Notes under the pieces: model-generated
What the model was told of the DNA's origin: nothing
What the model saw: only the letters and a program-made list of their open reading frames with translations
The model's database searches: none
Translations under genes and position numbers: made by a program
Part shown: piece by piece, positions 35,209 through 48,078 of the stretch
Layout: each line of letters begins with the position of its first letter
Position numbering within the stretch: the first letter of the stretch is position 1
Assembly: GCF_017654505.1 (NCBI RefSeq)
Contig: NC_054548.1
Span: 36,387,570-36,451,569, forward strand
Reading direction: 5' to 3'
DNA: 64,000 nucleotides
Origin: Polyodon spathula
Taxonomy: Eukaryota; Chordata; Actinopteri; Acipenseriformes; Polyodontidae

Positions 35209-35707
35209 TTACCATGAGCGCTCTGTTGTGCTGAATAGCTCTGAACAGGCGGCTATTCTCTGCACCCTGATGTCTGACAGAGTGGACAGCATGGTCCCGG
35301 GGTCCAAGCACACTCGCAGATAGGAGGCTATCTGAGAAAGTGTAAGTTGGCTCTTGCATGATTCACCATAAGCTCCAACTGTAAAGATGGCCAATGAACA
35401 GTTACGTATGAGCATCTGCCTGAGCTAGAGCCTTGGTATAATGAACCAGTCATCCAAACAAAGAGTACTCTTATACCTTTGAGTTTCTATGGGCCAATAT
35501 AACTTCCCTGTGCTTCAAAAAGGCATGGGGAGTTAGAGAGAGGCCAAATGGCAAGACCATGAACTCGTATGCTGTTCCCTGAAAGGAGAACTGCAAGTAC
35601 TTAATTATGCCAGTTTTTCTAGATATACGGAAATAGGCATCCTTGAGGTCCAATGTGTTGAACCAATCGCCTGGCCTGAATGACTGCAACAGCTGTGGCA
35701 TCGTCAT
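35209..35707 (-). pseudogene. DIRS reverse transcriptase, central and C-terminal part
   Basis: A 78-codon frame (35471-35707) holds FRPGDWFNTLDLKDAYFRIS with the first catalytic Asp box, then FQGTAYEFMVLPFGLSLTP. After a frameshift, CLDDWFI supplies the second catalytic box (the family usually has YLDDW). A second frame (35209-35415) continues with KSQLTLSQIASYLRVCLD and SDIRVQRI, matching the thumb region. DIRS RT copies element RNA into DNA. Frameshift and stop codons inactivate it. The frame begins abruptly at the junction with foreign DNA. Confidence 0.8.
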
Positions 35708-35719
35708 GTCACAGATGGT

Positions 35720-38125
35720 TCTGGCACATCCCTTTTGTGCTATAAGTCATTAGATCCTTTTACATCGAAGGCCTCAGTTGCAAGGGTGTGCAGTTCTTTG
35801 ATGGACGCAGATTCAGTTAAAATGTGTTTGTCCACTGACGATGGGAATGAGAATGCAAGATGGGAGCCCAGCTAACAAGACTGAAGTTTTTGCAGTTATC
35901 AGGCTTTTAAAGACTGTCACCCACACCTGTGAACAGAAACTGACTCACTGAGAGCAGAAACTGACCCAAGACTGTCACAGCTATTGGAAGCAGGCTGATC
36001 TTTGGAAACAAATTGAACATTTGTGAAACTGCAACAAATATTGCAATGACTGTAATGTGTTTTAAAGAATATACAACTAGTAGAAAGTATTATTAGCAAA
36101 TCTGTGTAAGGCTTGTTGTGGTGTTTGCTGAACCTAGCGCAGAGTTCGAATCCTGCTGGGAACGGTCTGATTTGTTGGACATGAATTGGATGGCCTAAAC
36201 AAACATGTACTGATTTCAATAATATGATATACTCTTAGTCAATAATCATAGTAATACTGTATGTACTCTCTTTCAAATAGATCTGTATACTTATTAAATA
36301 TTAAATAGCTGTTATGTACAGTCTGTGAAAAAAGCATGCAGAGGAAGGTCAGGCTGACCAGCTTTTGGCAGGCCCTTATCAGAAGTTGGAAACTCTTTGA
36401 TTTAGTTGCCAGACCTTGGTGGCTAACTTTCTGGAGAAAGCTGCTGAGCTGAGTAAAAAAGTAACAACATACTTTGAAATAAATATATACATATTCTGTT
36501 AGTTTAGATGTTTAAGATAGAAAAATAATGAAAATCTTGTAATGGAAAAACTAAAAAGACTTGAAAAAAAAAAAGAAAAATGAGTGTACAGGGTAACCGG
36601 TTAAAAGAGAAGACATAGTCAAGTCTCTTATTTAAAGAAAGGAGTGAGTCTGATTTAAAGAAGGTCTCTGATTTAAAAGCAAGTGATGAAAACAGAATAA
36701 TTGAATCAACAATTTAAAGTCTTAGAACTGCTGCTATATTTCTGGGAGCTAAACACATGTATAGTTTAAATGGACTGGCAGTCAGGTATCGTATTTGAAA
36801 AAGTATTAAGACTTGATCTAAAAGGAGCCCCTGAGTTAGAAGTAAATCTTTTATTTAGATTACAATAACACAGCTATTAGAATGTTGTATTTAAAAGAAG
36901 CTAGAAAACAAAATAAAAAAGTATAAACTGTAACTCTAACAGTAAACTTACTAAAGGAATACAAACTAATGTAACCTTGATTCTCACCTGCTTTTAGTAC
37001 AGGCAGTGTTAAAAATGACCCATTGATTTTGGCAATGAAGCAGGGATTTTTGATGGTCAGCGATTTAACAGCCAAGATCCTCTCTATAATGAGTGATCTT
37101 GTTACTATTAACGAACGGAAATACCTTTCGAAAAACAGAAGATAGGAGTTTATCTTACAAATAGTAATTTTCCATATATAACAGAAATTAATTAGAACCT
37201 GGCAGTAAAAGATGGGAATGGAAAGCGTAGGACGTGTTAATGCATTAAGTTAGATATTGGTTTGAAATACAGGCAGTCCTCGCACTTACGACACAATTGG
37301 TTCCTGAAAGTCACGTTGTAAGTCTAAGCTTTGTAAATCGAAGCATATTTTCCCATAGGAACAATGTTATAAATTATGTTCCTGACACTTCAGCCAGACA
37401 ATATAGTTTTACAAAAATGACCAGTTATATGGTACTCATGCAAATATTTATTTATACTCAGCCCGGTGGTTACGCGTATATTACTGAAACACTTACCTGG
37501 CTTGTTTAACAGTACAGACTAGGGGTTTTCCAATGACGTATTCCGTGTGTATGTAGTACTCCAAGCAGGAAATACGATTGCCTGAAGTTAAGCCTCTCAT
37601 CATGTGACAGAGTTCACAGCTTAGGTTTCGTTATGAGTCAATTGCTCTTATCAGACATTGTTAACGTCAAAAAAAAAAAAAAAAAAAACAGTTACATGCA
37701 TAACAAAAAAAAACAACTATAGACTAACTCTATATATATATTTTTTCTAGAATTTAGCGGTGGGCATTTTTAGCTTTTTTTTTAGCTTTTTGCATTTTAT
37801 AGCCTAAGAGCTAAATATATAATAACCATATCTGTATTACTGTATTGAAGTACTAATACTGTTAATTCTGTGGATTACCCAGACTGCTTTTTACTTGGGA
37901 TTTATGGTGGTCTGTGCAACCAACCAATCTAATATTTAAAGCATTTAATAAACTGAAAAGAGCACTTGTACTACTCTGATTCGTTAAAACTTTAAATTAA
38001 ATGAGTCTGTATGTTTTTCTTGAATATTAAAAAGTCATGTAGATACGTTGCAAGCCCAGTGCACGAACAATCCACTTACAGGAGTCTGAAACATCTTTAT
38101 GTCCTCCTTGAACATCTCCCCTGAG
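35720..38125. other. DNA interrupting the DIRS reverse transcriptase
   Basis: About 2.4 kb lies between RT halves whose protein sequences meet at KMLT and TMPQLLQ. Most of it has no recognised feature: several short frames without domains, a 20-base poly-A run near 37669-37688, and the repeat at 37268-37390. Whether this is one insertion, several, or a rearranged neighbour cannot be decided from the sequence alone. Confidence 0.4.
37268..37390 (+). mobile_element. Interspersed repeat with CTTACGA/CGTTGTAAGT ends
   Basis: CAGGCAGTCCTCGCACTTAC, followed within 45 bases by TCACGTTGTAAGTCTAAGC and then TTTGTAAATCGAAGC, is the start of a widespread vertebrate repeat whose termini alternate ACTTACGAC and GTCGTAAGT. 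I recognise the type but not its class with confidence. The far end was not found. Confidence 0.4.
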
Positions 38126-38126
38126 T

Positions 38127-38300
38127 TTAAGAGTACGTGTGAATCTTGATAGTCAACATTTTGATCCTGCCTTGGCACAGAACAGGTTCACCTGCATGAG
38201 GTCGAGGATTGGTCCGAGGCCACCATCCCGCTTGAGCATGGGGTATAACCCGTCCTCCAGCTGGAACAGGGCTGACACAGTCGACAGAACTTGTCACAAA
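38127..38300 (-). pseudogene. DIRS reverse transcriptase, N-terminal fragment
   Basis: One minus-strand frame reads LKRDGGLGPILDLMQVNLFC, then SKMLTIK and a stop. The RT family has P-K-x-D-G-G-L-R-P-I-L-D-L-x-x-L-N followed by M-L-T at this place, directly before the segment found at 35707. This copy therefore supplies the missing upstream part of the same gene, or comes from a second copy lying in the same orientation. Confidence 0.6.
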
Positions 38301-38424
38301 AAATCCCATTATCTCAACAACACAAGCAGCTATGCTACTGTACAGTATGTTTATGTTAAAGGGCTAAAGAAAAAATAATAAAAACAGCGCAAGTCGAGAT
38401 TGAACACGGGTCCAAAGGATTTAC

Positions 38425-38425
<1 letters not shown>

Positions 38426-38498
<73 letters not shown>
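38426..38498. repeat. (ATT)n microsatellite
   Basis: About 24 ATT units, uninterrupted. Confidence 0.97.
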
Positions 38499-38499
<1 letters not shown>

Positions 38500-38519
38500 A
38501 AATGTGTTATTTATTTATT

Positions 38520-39490
38520 TTTATATAGGGTACCTACAGCTATCAGTGCAGGCTGATGGTAGAACTGTAATGACAGGCAGACCAACATGGTACTGTCACA
38601 GGTCACAGTGCAATGCACTGGATCTGAATCTAATGCTACTAAGTACTAAGTGCTGTGGGTGATGCACAGACTGATGTCATGCCCGTCTTGGTACTAGTGT
38701 AACGTACGGGCATGGGCAAAGTGCACGGGCGATACCGGTGAACAATGCACAGGCCGGTGCAGTACCACTTGTTCCTAGTGCAGGGTACTGAGGCTGACGT
38801 GACCTGGTGTGGTGCACGGGGTCAGTGCAGTACAAGCCGGGGGCATAGCGATGGAGGGGCAAGCAACCGTGGTGGTACCAGGCAGGGCCAAAAGCAGCCA
38901 CACAGACCACTGGCAACAACAATAGGAGTACCGCAGCAGAGCCTGTGTGTGCCTGCTTGATAGCCTGAGCTAAAAAGCCTTCATACCGTAGTGCAAAAAA
39001 GCTGCCCACCGCTGCGCCATAAAACAGAGACCAGCTCTCCGATCGGTAGCACCAGAGTGTTCGTACAGGAGCGTGAGTCAGCAAACACAACCTGGTTCCA
39101 GAAAAGGATGCTAGCAGAAAAATCAGCAACTCATGTAATGCACCTGGAAAAGAAAAACAGCAGAGAAAACGACACACAGGCAGTTCCTACCACTATCCAA
39201 ATAATCCAGTAACAACAGACACTGTACAAAATAATATATACTCTACACAATACACAAGGGCACACACTAGCCTGAGCCCAGACTAGGTAGCACTAATATC
39301 TATCTAACACTAAGACTATCTGAGCCCAGATAGCTTGAACAGTCTTCCCAGAGATACAACTCCAGCCAGAGTGAACCGTGACACAGAGAGGAGGGTGAAA
39401 TGATCTGTGGGGGGAGGTGCAGGCAAGCCACAGGCAACCAGAAAAGCTTAAATTATAAAATAATTCAGCCATTCATTCCGCAACAAAAAA
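38520..39490 (-). other. Possible DIRS 5' region / gag remnant
   Basis: Between the RT fragment and the right inverted end lies GC-richer DNA with repeated GGTGCAGTAC and GTGCACGGG words and a 166-codon minus-strand frame (38677-39177). Position fits the gag region of the DIRS element. The frame shows no zinc knuckle or other domain that I recognise, and its Leu/Cys-rich composition may be chance. Confidence 0.3.
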
Positions 39491-39493
39491 TAC

Positions 39494-39499
<6 letters not shown>

Positions 39500-39574
<75 letters not shown>
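39500..39574. repeat. (AT)n microsatellite
   Basis: About 37 AT units, inside the presumed DIRS 5' region just before its right inverted end. Confidence 0.97.
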
Positions 39575-39575
<1 letters not shown>

Positions 39576-39680
39576 GCTTTTTTAAACAAAAACTTAGCCT
39601 TTGATGAAACCATTTGAAATGATTAATCTCTCTGCAGCTTGCTTGAATCACGCTGAAAAGAAAATGGTGCTGTTCAAACA

Positions 39681-39796
39681 GAGCCTAGTGTCTCTCAGGA
39701 GGGGCGGAGACTGGTGTGATTACGTTCAGGTTAACAAAGTTAACTCATTATGTAATAGATACAGTTCTTACTTGAAAGGGAATCATGTTTATAACC
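39681..39796 (-). repeat. Right inverted end of the DIRS element
   Basis: GAGCCTAGTGTCTCTCAGGA, then GGGGCGGAGACTGGTGTGAT, is the reverse complement of 33777-33816 with few changes. Further out, GTTAACAAAGTTAACTCATT corresponds to the GGGTTAACTTTGTTTACC block at 33709-33726 inverted. It marks where the element began. Confidence 0.72.
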
Positions 39797-39809
39797 CAAA
39801 CTAATCAAG

Positions 39810-40991
<1,182 letters not shown>

Positions 40992-40999
40992 GTATGTCG

Positions 41000-43900
41000 C
41001 CCGATTAGATTTAAAAAATACACAGTTCCAAGTTGTACTGATAAAGCCACATTTCAATTTGATTTACAAGTGCTTTTAACATGCCACTGCCCCATGTGGT
41101 TTAGCAAAACAGTTTGATGGGATTGCTGTGCAGAAGACCTGAATATTTAACCTACCTTTTGAACGCTTTAAAATCACATTTTCTTCCATCCTCATTGTGC
41201 CGAAGATAAATTTGTTCATTGCCCCCCCAGCTAATTTATTTCCTGTTCTTTATTCTGCTGGCCAGTCTTCTAAAAAACAATATGTTTTGGGTTCAGTAAA
41301 CTGACGCAAACAGAAGTCTTTATTATAAGTTCCAGTCTGATAATAACTCTGAAGCTGTCAAACTCTGGGCTATGGACATCTTTACTGCTGCATGTTGCTG
41401 TATATGTAAGAAGATTTTCCGTACAGCCTTAATTGTTTTGTTTGGTTCCTTGAGTAACCAATTATGTTCTGTATTGTTTCCATCTGTAAATACCTGTGTG
41501 TAAATCACACACTTATCAATATGAATAGATTTAAGAGTTCTGCTGTTTGTGTTTAAAAATAATTTACAAAACTATTTCCTTTACTGCTGAAAGCACTGTG
41601 ATTTATTGTAATTAAATAATTACAAACTCATTGGTTAAGAATAGATTTTCTGATGGACATGCACAGATATTCACTGCGTAGAGATGGCTGTCGGTAATCG
41701 TTTCCCCGTAATTGGTCACGTACATTTTTAGGCTGTCTTATTTGTTATATGCTTTTAAATGTTCATATATGTAACATTATACCAGTGTCAGCAGAGCAGG
41801 TATTTTACCTGTATAGTTTATATTCTCCTGCCATTCACATTATGCCTATTCACACTACCTAAATATGCTCTGTTTGCACAGAAAATAATAGTTTGTCATT
41901 TGCTTTTAGCACTTGTTTGTATGTTTTTTTGTTTTTTTTATATATACATATTTTAGGAAGTCATCATCTACAGTATCTATCAGGAACTCAGCTTCTGGGT
42001 TTAAAGTCTTTTAAGTCGTAATAACCAAAGCTTTAAAAAAAAACAAAAAAATTATCTGCAAAAAACATTCCCACAGTGCTTTTTTTTGTTTGTTTGTTTT
42101 GTCTTTTACGTTTTTACTCTGACACTTTGCATGAGATAACCCTATAGTCTCTTTCTGTGTTACTGGTAATAGGATCCCGCCTTAGACTTGCTCTCGCATT
42201 CTCTACTGCACATAGCAAAAATATAACACAGAAAGTGCATAGGGAGAGGAAACGGAATCCTTAAAGATCAACAGCAAAACAAGAGGAGAATGTAATATTG
42301 TAAAGAGGTTTAGCTTGACACAGATCTATGGTATGCCTAGTGTGAAGGTTGACACAAGGTCTGACCAGGGAGACAAGGGGACAGATTTATTGACATCAGC
42401 AAGTTTGTTTTCAACCACAACAAAGATGGCAAGCCTCTCAGTAACTAAATGAACAGCTGATCTTTTAAGTAGAAAAATACCTGTGGTGCACTGCGATTAT
42501 GGGTCCTGAAGAGTTTAAATGCAGTAAACTTGAAATTAGTGCAGATCCTCAATTCAAATCTACCCACTACTGCCTTTAGTATAGCGCAATCGAGCTATGC
42601 ATTAGGACGTGATCAGAATTAATTTTGTTAAATGTATGCCACCTCCTATTATGTAATGTTGTGTACTATACTATAAGAAAAAATAGTACTTCACTTACTA
42701 CACACCAATAACACTATTTTAAGCCGCAACATACTACTGTCTGAAAAACACAGTAGTGCGTGTGCACATGATTCAGTTACTGGTATGTCATTCAAGTCTA
42801 ATTTCTCTGACAGCCCATAGTTCACTAAAACAATTCCTGCAATGCATTTCCAATCATCCTAATAGAAGCAAACTCATTATTGGACTGATTTTGTTTTTAA
42901 ATCTATCTGAACCCAACATAATCATTGTCCGACATTAACAAGAGAAAAATATATGGTTGTTTTGAAAATGCTTTTCAATACCAATAAAGAGGCACTAAAT
43001 TGGCAATGCAAAGGATCTAAGGGGCTAGCAGTAGTATAGGAACAGCTACAATGGTGCTGTATATGCCATTGGTACAGTTGGTTGTGATCAGCAAGTAGTA
43101 ATATCTAAGTACTATGTGAGTCTAGAATATATCCCAGATTAGTCCAACAAGGAAATGAAATATATTTGTCACCTGTTTTGCAGTGTCATGCTACAAAAGA
43201 TAGTACAGAAATGGTTTTAGGCTGTGAAGGTTCGTTGATTAAGATGGATTGGTATTTATGTGTTTTCACTCTTCTAAATAAAATGCTTACTTGTGAAATG
43301 TAGTTGTTGTGAACATTTGAAAAAAGACATGTATATTACATATTAGGTATGATTTACTGATGTGCTTTAGTTAGCTCTGTGTACTTTAATGGCTTCAATT
43401 ATTAATACATGGTAGACTTATATGAAAACATATACCCACTGTGATGAAGGGTTTCATAATTACCAAATTTGGTAAAGGACAAGTAATGTTGATGTACCAC
43501 ACATGTATGGTATGTGTGTAGGTGGAACCCAAATATTTCTAAGCTGTACTATCTTCAACAAAAATACAGTGCCTGATGCAATGGAATTATCCAGTTATAA
43601 AAATCTACTGTGAAATGAACTTCAGGCACTACAGCAGAGACACACTGAAAGCTTAAAGCAGTTCAAAGACTGTGATTGTGCCAACTGAAGAACCTGTAAT
43701 TTTGATGTGATGGTGGCCTTGATATCATCTTCTAATTTGCTTGTGGTTGTTCACTGCAGTGTTTTATTTGTTGGAATACTTATATGATCTTTTTCGTGAT
43801 GATATAATTCAGCCAGTCAAGTAAAGGCTGTCAAGTTTATGGCCAGCTATTCATTTAGCAGAAGGCATATAGACCCGTAAAATGTTTCCAAAAGCAAGAG

Positions 43901-44255
43901 GAGAGAAAACTGTTTTCAAATGTTTCACAAGTTTTACCTGGAATTAGAAAAAAACTCAGAGTGAGTTGCTCAGCAGGAATCCCAGTTGCTATACTGTCAC
44001 CATTTCAAATCCTGAATAGCTAGTGATCTGGTGCCAACTCCTGTAAGTAAGCATTGTACCATACAGCAGTGTGTAGGTGTGCGTGGGGAGAGGTTGCTTG
44101 GTGCAACATCATTTGGAATAGAGAAACGTTTCCTATTTCTTTGTGGATATATCTGACTACAATGCTGAATACAAATATATATCTTTACTACATTGTCATA
44201 GAGCATGGACCTATGTAACCAACTACTTTGTCAAGTAAATATACGTTTTGAAATG
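41000..44255. other. Unassigned sequence, repeat-poor
   Basis: The longest stretch in the window without a recognised mobile element. Frames are short (under 70 codons) and lack domains. It has no obvious splice-flanked coding segment. It would be a reasonable place to look for conserved non-coding DNA by alignment. Confidence 0.4.
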
Positions 44256-44261
44256 GTCTGA

Positions 44262-44356
44262 GCTGTGTTCTCTGTGTTCGAAGGTTTGTTCGCTAGTCAG
44301 GAATTCGAAGGTAGCTCTGAACCTTTGAAGGTTCGTCAGGCAGCACTCACTCACTG
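44262..44356 (-). mobile_element. hAT-like MITE or terminal fragment
   Basis: The segment has repeated TTCGAAGGT/ACCTTTGAAGGT words and ends GTCAGGCAGCACTCACTCAC then TG. Reverse complemented, this closely matches the 24682-24735 terminal sequence. The flanking 8-mers match only weakly, so exact limits are uncertain. Confidence 0.45.
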
Positions 44357-44615
44357 TCAGATGTTTGTTTTTTTCTCTGTTAACAAAAACTATTTGACAA
44401 TGTGTGAATACTATAAATCACACCTTAAATGTCACGGCAAAATGTGATCCTTTGACTTGTACAAAAGTTGTTCTATTAAAATCCACTCCCAGATCGTTAT
44501 ATTTAGCATCTCTTTATCAATGCCGCCCCCGCTGCCGTGCATTGGAGCAGGGTATAATGCCAAAGGACTGGGGGATAGGAGTACCTATAGTGGCAATACT
44601 GCTTCAATAACATAG

Positions 44616-44842
44616 TGTAGCGTGCAAGGGGGAAGGCAGCAGCAGGGCTGGAAGGTGACGTAATCACATACGAAGACATAAGCCCGATATACGCTCCTTA
44701 CAAAGGAACCGGCTCTTTTATACAGCGGTATCGGCGCTATGTTTGAGTACGAGAGGTCCCGGGTTCGCGCCCGCCCTCCGCCTGTGTGTGGATTGCCACG
44801 CCCTGTGTGAAGTGCCTGCCTGCGGGAACCGAGATCGCTACA
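44616..44842 (+). mobile_element. Probable solo LTR, 227 bp
   Basis: Starts TGTAGCGTGCAAGGG and ends GAGATCGCTACA, giving the 7-base inverted limits TGTAGCG/CGCTACA. A TTTTATAC TATA-like sequence lies at about 44714-44721, followed by GGTATCGGCGCTATG and GAGGTCCCGGGTTCGCGCCC. The latter resembles a tRNA B box but belongs to a repeat I associate with fish Gypsy-type LTRs. No primer-binding site follows, so it is a solo LTR. The flanks (CATAG and ATATG) are not an exact duplication. Confidence 0.6.
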
Positions 44843-44849
44843 ATATGTA

Positions 44850-46480
44850 CTGAATACCTAGTGTTCAAGATGTAAGAGAAATATTATGGTAGAATAAATA
44901 TGAAACGTAAAATATATGCCAACACTAATCATTTTTATTTTGAAAACTGAGCACTGAGCAGGCTAAAGCACTGCCCCATTAAAAAAATAAACAAACCACA
45001 GTTGAAAGGTCACAGCACAGAGGCAGACAGTGATAAAGAAACAAGTTTCAGAAAGGCAGAAGACAGAATAAAAGACAAAAACAGAAAACTCTCGTTTATC
45101 TACAGTTTTCAAAAAGCAGACCCAGTCTGAAGTATTTTGTTGAGCTATGTTACAGTTTGGAGAAAATGTGTATTTATTTTCAACAGACTAGGACGGGACC
45201 AGGGGAATTGATGTTATAAAGATACATTGGGGTACTCTGCATTGTTCAAAAAAAGTTGCAAGTAATAAACTAATCAATTGATCATTATTTTATTAAGGTT
45301 GCAATCCCACTTTTTGGGTTAAAAAATAAATTAGCAAGATCTGTATATGAAGATCCTAACCGGGGGTTACAGTAACATACGATCTGTGTTTGGAATGTGA
45401 AACTTCAACAGCTGATATTTTTTACTTGCAGTTAGAACTTGTATGAACTGGAAAGCATTTTTTGAAACACTGCTTTCTTTTTAACAAGTTAACAATAACA
45501 AGACACATTACAAGAAATGTTATATATTTTATTTATTCAGCCGATAATCAAGATTATTGTGATAATTTACAGCTGACAATAGGCAGCAGAAAATTGCATT
45601 ATCGTCCAACTTGACTGTATTTGTATGATTATCGCAAGCAGGGCTGGCCTTAGGCACACACAAAACACGTGGCTGCGTGGGGCATCAAGCTGGAGTGGGC
45701 ACCACATTGGACGGGTGACCAGAACCCATCCAATGGTACTGGTTCCTGTGAGCTTGTTTGTTGAAAAATGCATCACTGTCTTTCACTTCTAAATGAATTT
45801 AATTAGTGATAACTTTTCTGCCAACTACATAGGATAATACAGAGAGAAGAGCTAGGGATAATTGGTGGTGCAAAGTTCAACGTAAAGGTATTTAAAAAAA
45901 TAATAATAATTTAAATTTAATTATATTCTGTTAATATTTGTATTTGTTGTATGTTGCTAGTTTTTGCGGCACAGCGACAGCCACTTAGTGGATATGCCAT
46001 TAGCAATCAGCGAACTACAGCCAAATGCTATTCTGTTCATTCAGTACTAGTACTGAAGCTACGAGTTTTAAAAAACTGAACATCCATGTCTTTAGGCTAG
46101 TCACCCAAAATATGTTTGATTATTATGACATAATGTAGCAGCATTTTGTGACGTTTCTTTTTAAATGATTAATACATTTTATGAGAGCATTAAATAGTTT
46201 TGAGACTTTATTTTTCCTCTTTATGATCTGCTCAATGTTACAAATCCCACCAGTGGCATATAGTTTTTAACTCTCTTTACTCGGGCATGGTAAGAGACAG
46301 CCCTGCTTGATGTGCACCATTTGAAAGGCTAGCTTTGGGGTTTTCCTATTCGTGTATTTTCGGTATTTCCTCCATTCTTAGACCCCTGTAGCTATGTCCG
46401 GGACGAACTACACGTGGTAACTTCTTCTTAATGTTATTGCTGGATGAAGCTATTACATCCTTCAAGACCTGTACAGAGTC
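44850..46480. other. Unassigned sequence with one possible repeat end
   Basis: At 45632 the sequence GCAGGGCTGGCCTTAGGC resembles the start of a common GGGCCGGCC-type DNA repeat. A reverse-complement counterpart (AAGGCCGGCCCTG) is at about 51972. Whether the two belong together is unclear. No coding feature. Confidence 0.35.
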
Positions 46481-46482
46481 GT

Positions 46483-46488
46483 TATATA

Positions 46489-46569
<81 letters not shown>
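46483..46569. repeat. (AT)n microsatellite abutting a Tc1 end
   Basis: AT run of about 87 bases with one TATT break. The Tc1 terminal repeat starts at the next base, consistent with insertion at a TA inside the array. Confidence 0.96.
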
Positions 46570-46572
<3 letters not shown>

Positions 46573-48002
46573 TACTGTGCAAAAGTTTTAGGCAGGTGTG
46601 AAAAAATGCTGTAAAGAATGCTTTCAAAAATAGACATGTTAATAGTTTATATTTATCAATTAACAAAATGCAAAGTGAGTGAACAGAAGAAAAATCTACA
46701 TCAAATCAATATTTGGTGTGACCACCCTTTGCCTTCAAAACAGCATCAATTCTTCTAGGTACACTTGCACACAGTTTTTGAAGGAACTCGGCAGGTAGGT
46801 TGGCCCAAACATCTTGGAGAACTAACCACAGTTCTTCTGTGGATTTAGGCAGCCTCAGTTGCTTCTCTCTCTTCATGTAATCCCAGACAGACTCGATGAT
46901 GTTGAGATCAGGGCTCTGTGGGGGCCATACTGTCACTTCCAGGACTCCTTGTTCTTCTTTACGCTGAAGATATTTCTTAATGACTTTTGCTGTATGTTTG
47001 GGGTCGTTGTCATGCTGCAGAATAAATTTGGGGCCAATCAGATGCCTCCCTGATGGTACTGCATGATGGATAAGTATCTGCCTGTACTTCTCAGCATTGA
47101 GGAGACCATTAATTCTGACCAAATCTCCAACTCCATTTGCAGAAATGCAGCCCCAAACTTGCAAGGAACCTCCACCATGCTTCACTGTTGCCTGCAGACA
47201 CTCATTCGTGTACCGCTCTCCAGCCCTTCGGCGAACAAACTGCCTTCTGCTACAGCCAAATATTTCAAATTTTGACTCATCAGTCCAGTGCACCTGCTGC
47301 CGTTTTTATGCACCCCAGTTCCTGTGTTTTCGTGCATAGTTGAGTCACTTGGCCTTGTTTCCACATCGGAGGTTTGGCTTTTTGGCCACAAGTCTTTCAT
47401 GAAGGCCACTTCTGACCAGACTTCTCCGGACAGTAGATGGGTGTACCAGGGTCCCACTGTTTTCTGCCAATTCTGAGCTGATGGGACTCCTGAACATCTT
47501 CTGATTGCGAAGGGAAGTAAGCATGATGTGTCTTTCATCTGCTGCAGTAAGTTTCCTTGGCCGACCACTGCGTCTACGGTCCTCAACGTTGCCTGTTTCT
47601 TTGTGCTTCTTCAAAAGAGCTTGGACAGCACATCTGGAAACCCCTGTCTGCCTTGAAATTTCTGCCTGGGAGAGACCTTGTTGATGCAGTATAATTACCT
47701 TGTGTCTTGTTGCTGTGCTCAGTCTTGCCATGGTGTATGACTTTTGACAGTAAACTGTCTTCAGCAACATCACCTTGTTAGCTCAGTTTGGCTGTTCCTC
47801 ACCCAGTTTTATTCCTCCAACACAGCTGTTTCTGTTCAGTTAATGATTGTGTTTCAACCTACATATTGAATTGATGATTATTAGCACCTGTCTGGTATAA
47901 TTGTTTAATCATACACCTGACTATATGCCTACAAAATCCCTGACTTTGTGCAAGTGTACCTAGAAGAATTGAAGCTGTTTTGAAGGCAAAGGGTGGTCAA
48001 AC

Positions 48003-48005
<3 letters not shown>
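46570..48005 (-). mobile_element. Tc1/mariner transposon (DD38E type), right end eroded
   Basis: The left terminal repeat begins CAGTACTGTGCAAAAGTTTT. Further in, GTGACCACCCTTTGCCTTCA to about 46775 is mirrored at 47945-48000 by AGAATTGAAGCTGTTTTGAA and GGCAAAGGGTGGTC. The terminal repeats were therefore long (at least 200 bases). The outer part of the right repeat is missing, and the element runs straight into another (AT)n array. Both sides being AT arrays fits the TA target of this superfamily. It contains a single transposase frame on the minus strand. Confidence 0.85.
46706..47731 (-). pseudogene. Tc1-family transposase with two in-frame stops
   Basis: One frame of about 341 codons from the Met of MARLSTATRHKV to the terminal KGGHTKY, the usual Tc1 length. 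It carries an N-terminal helix-turn-helix (LSQAEISRQTGVSRCAVQAL), a GRPRK hinge and a second DNA-binding helix. The catalytic boxes follow: TDESKFEIF, HDNDPKH and NIIESVW. There are 38 residues between the second Asp and the Glu, not the usual 34, which places it in the DD38E branch (called Intruder in the literature, from memory). Only two lesions are seen: TGA at 47345-47347 and TAA at 47306-47308, both in the linker before the first Asp. It is otherwise colinear, so the copy is young but inactive. Confidence 0.87.

Positions 48006-48075
<70 letters not shown>
48006..48075. repeat. (AT)n microsatellite
   Basis: About 35 AT units between the eroded right end of the DD38E Tc1 element and an LTR-like start. 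Confidence 0.97.

Positions 48076-48078
<3 letters not shown>

Larger units (their letters stand above)
33670..39800 (-). mobile_element. Composite DIRS-type retroelement with inverted ends
   Basis: On the minus strand the parts run in DIRS order: right-end inverted repeat (39681-39796), N-terminal RT fragment (38127-38300), C-terminal RT (35209-35707), RNase H (34740-34960), tyrosine recombinase (33990-34640), left-end repeat (33670-33960). The ends match inverted: CACCCCTCCTGAGAGACACT at 33790-33809 is present as its reverse complement at 39686-39705 with one change, and the neighbouring TTAACTTTGTT and CATTA(C)ATAA blocks also correspond. The left end additionally holds a second, shifted match near 33922-33985, as expected from DIRS internal complementary repeats. 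About 2.4 kb of unrelated DNA splits the RT. All genes are disabled. Confidence 0.62.

Noticed and set aside
38677..39177. 166-codon membrane-protein-like frame
   Set aside because: Hydrophobic Leu/Cys bias comes from repeated GTGCAC/GGTAC words; no domain, and the position fits a decayed DIRS 5' region.
44714..44800. Possible tRNA gene (GGTCCCGGGTTCGCGCCC resembles a B box)
   Set aside because: No matching A box or cloverleaf stems; the segment lies inside a TGTAG...CTACA LTR-like repeat.
47097..47339. Plus-strand frames of 60-80 codons over the DD38E transposase
   Set aside because: They are antisense shadows of the minus-strand transposase.
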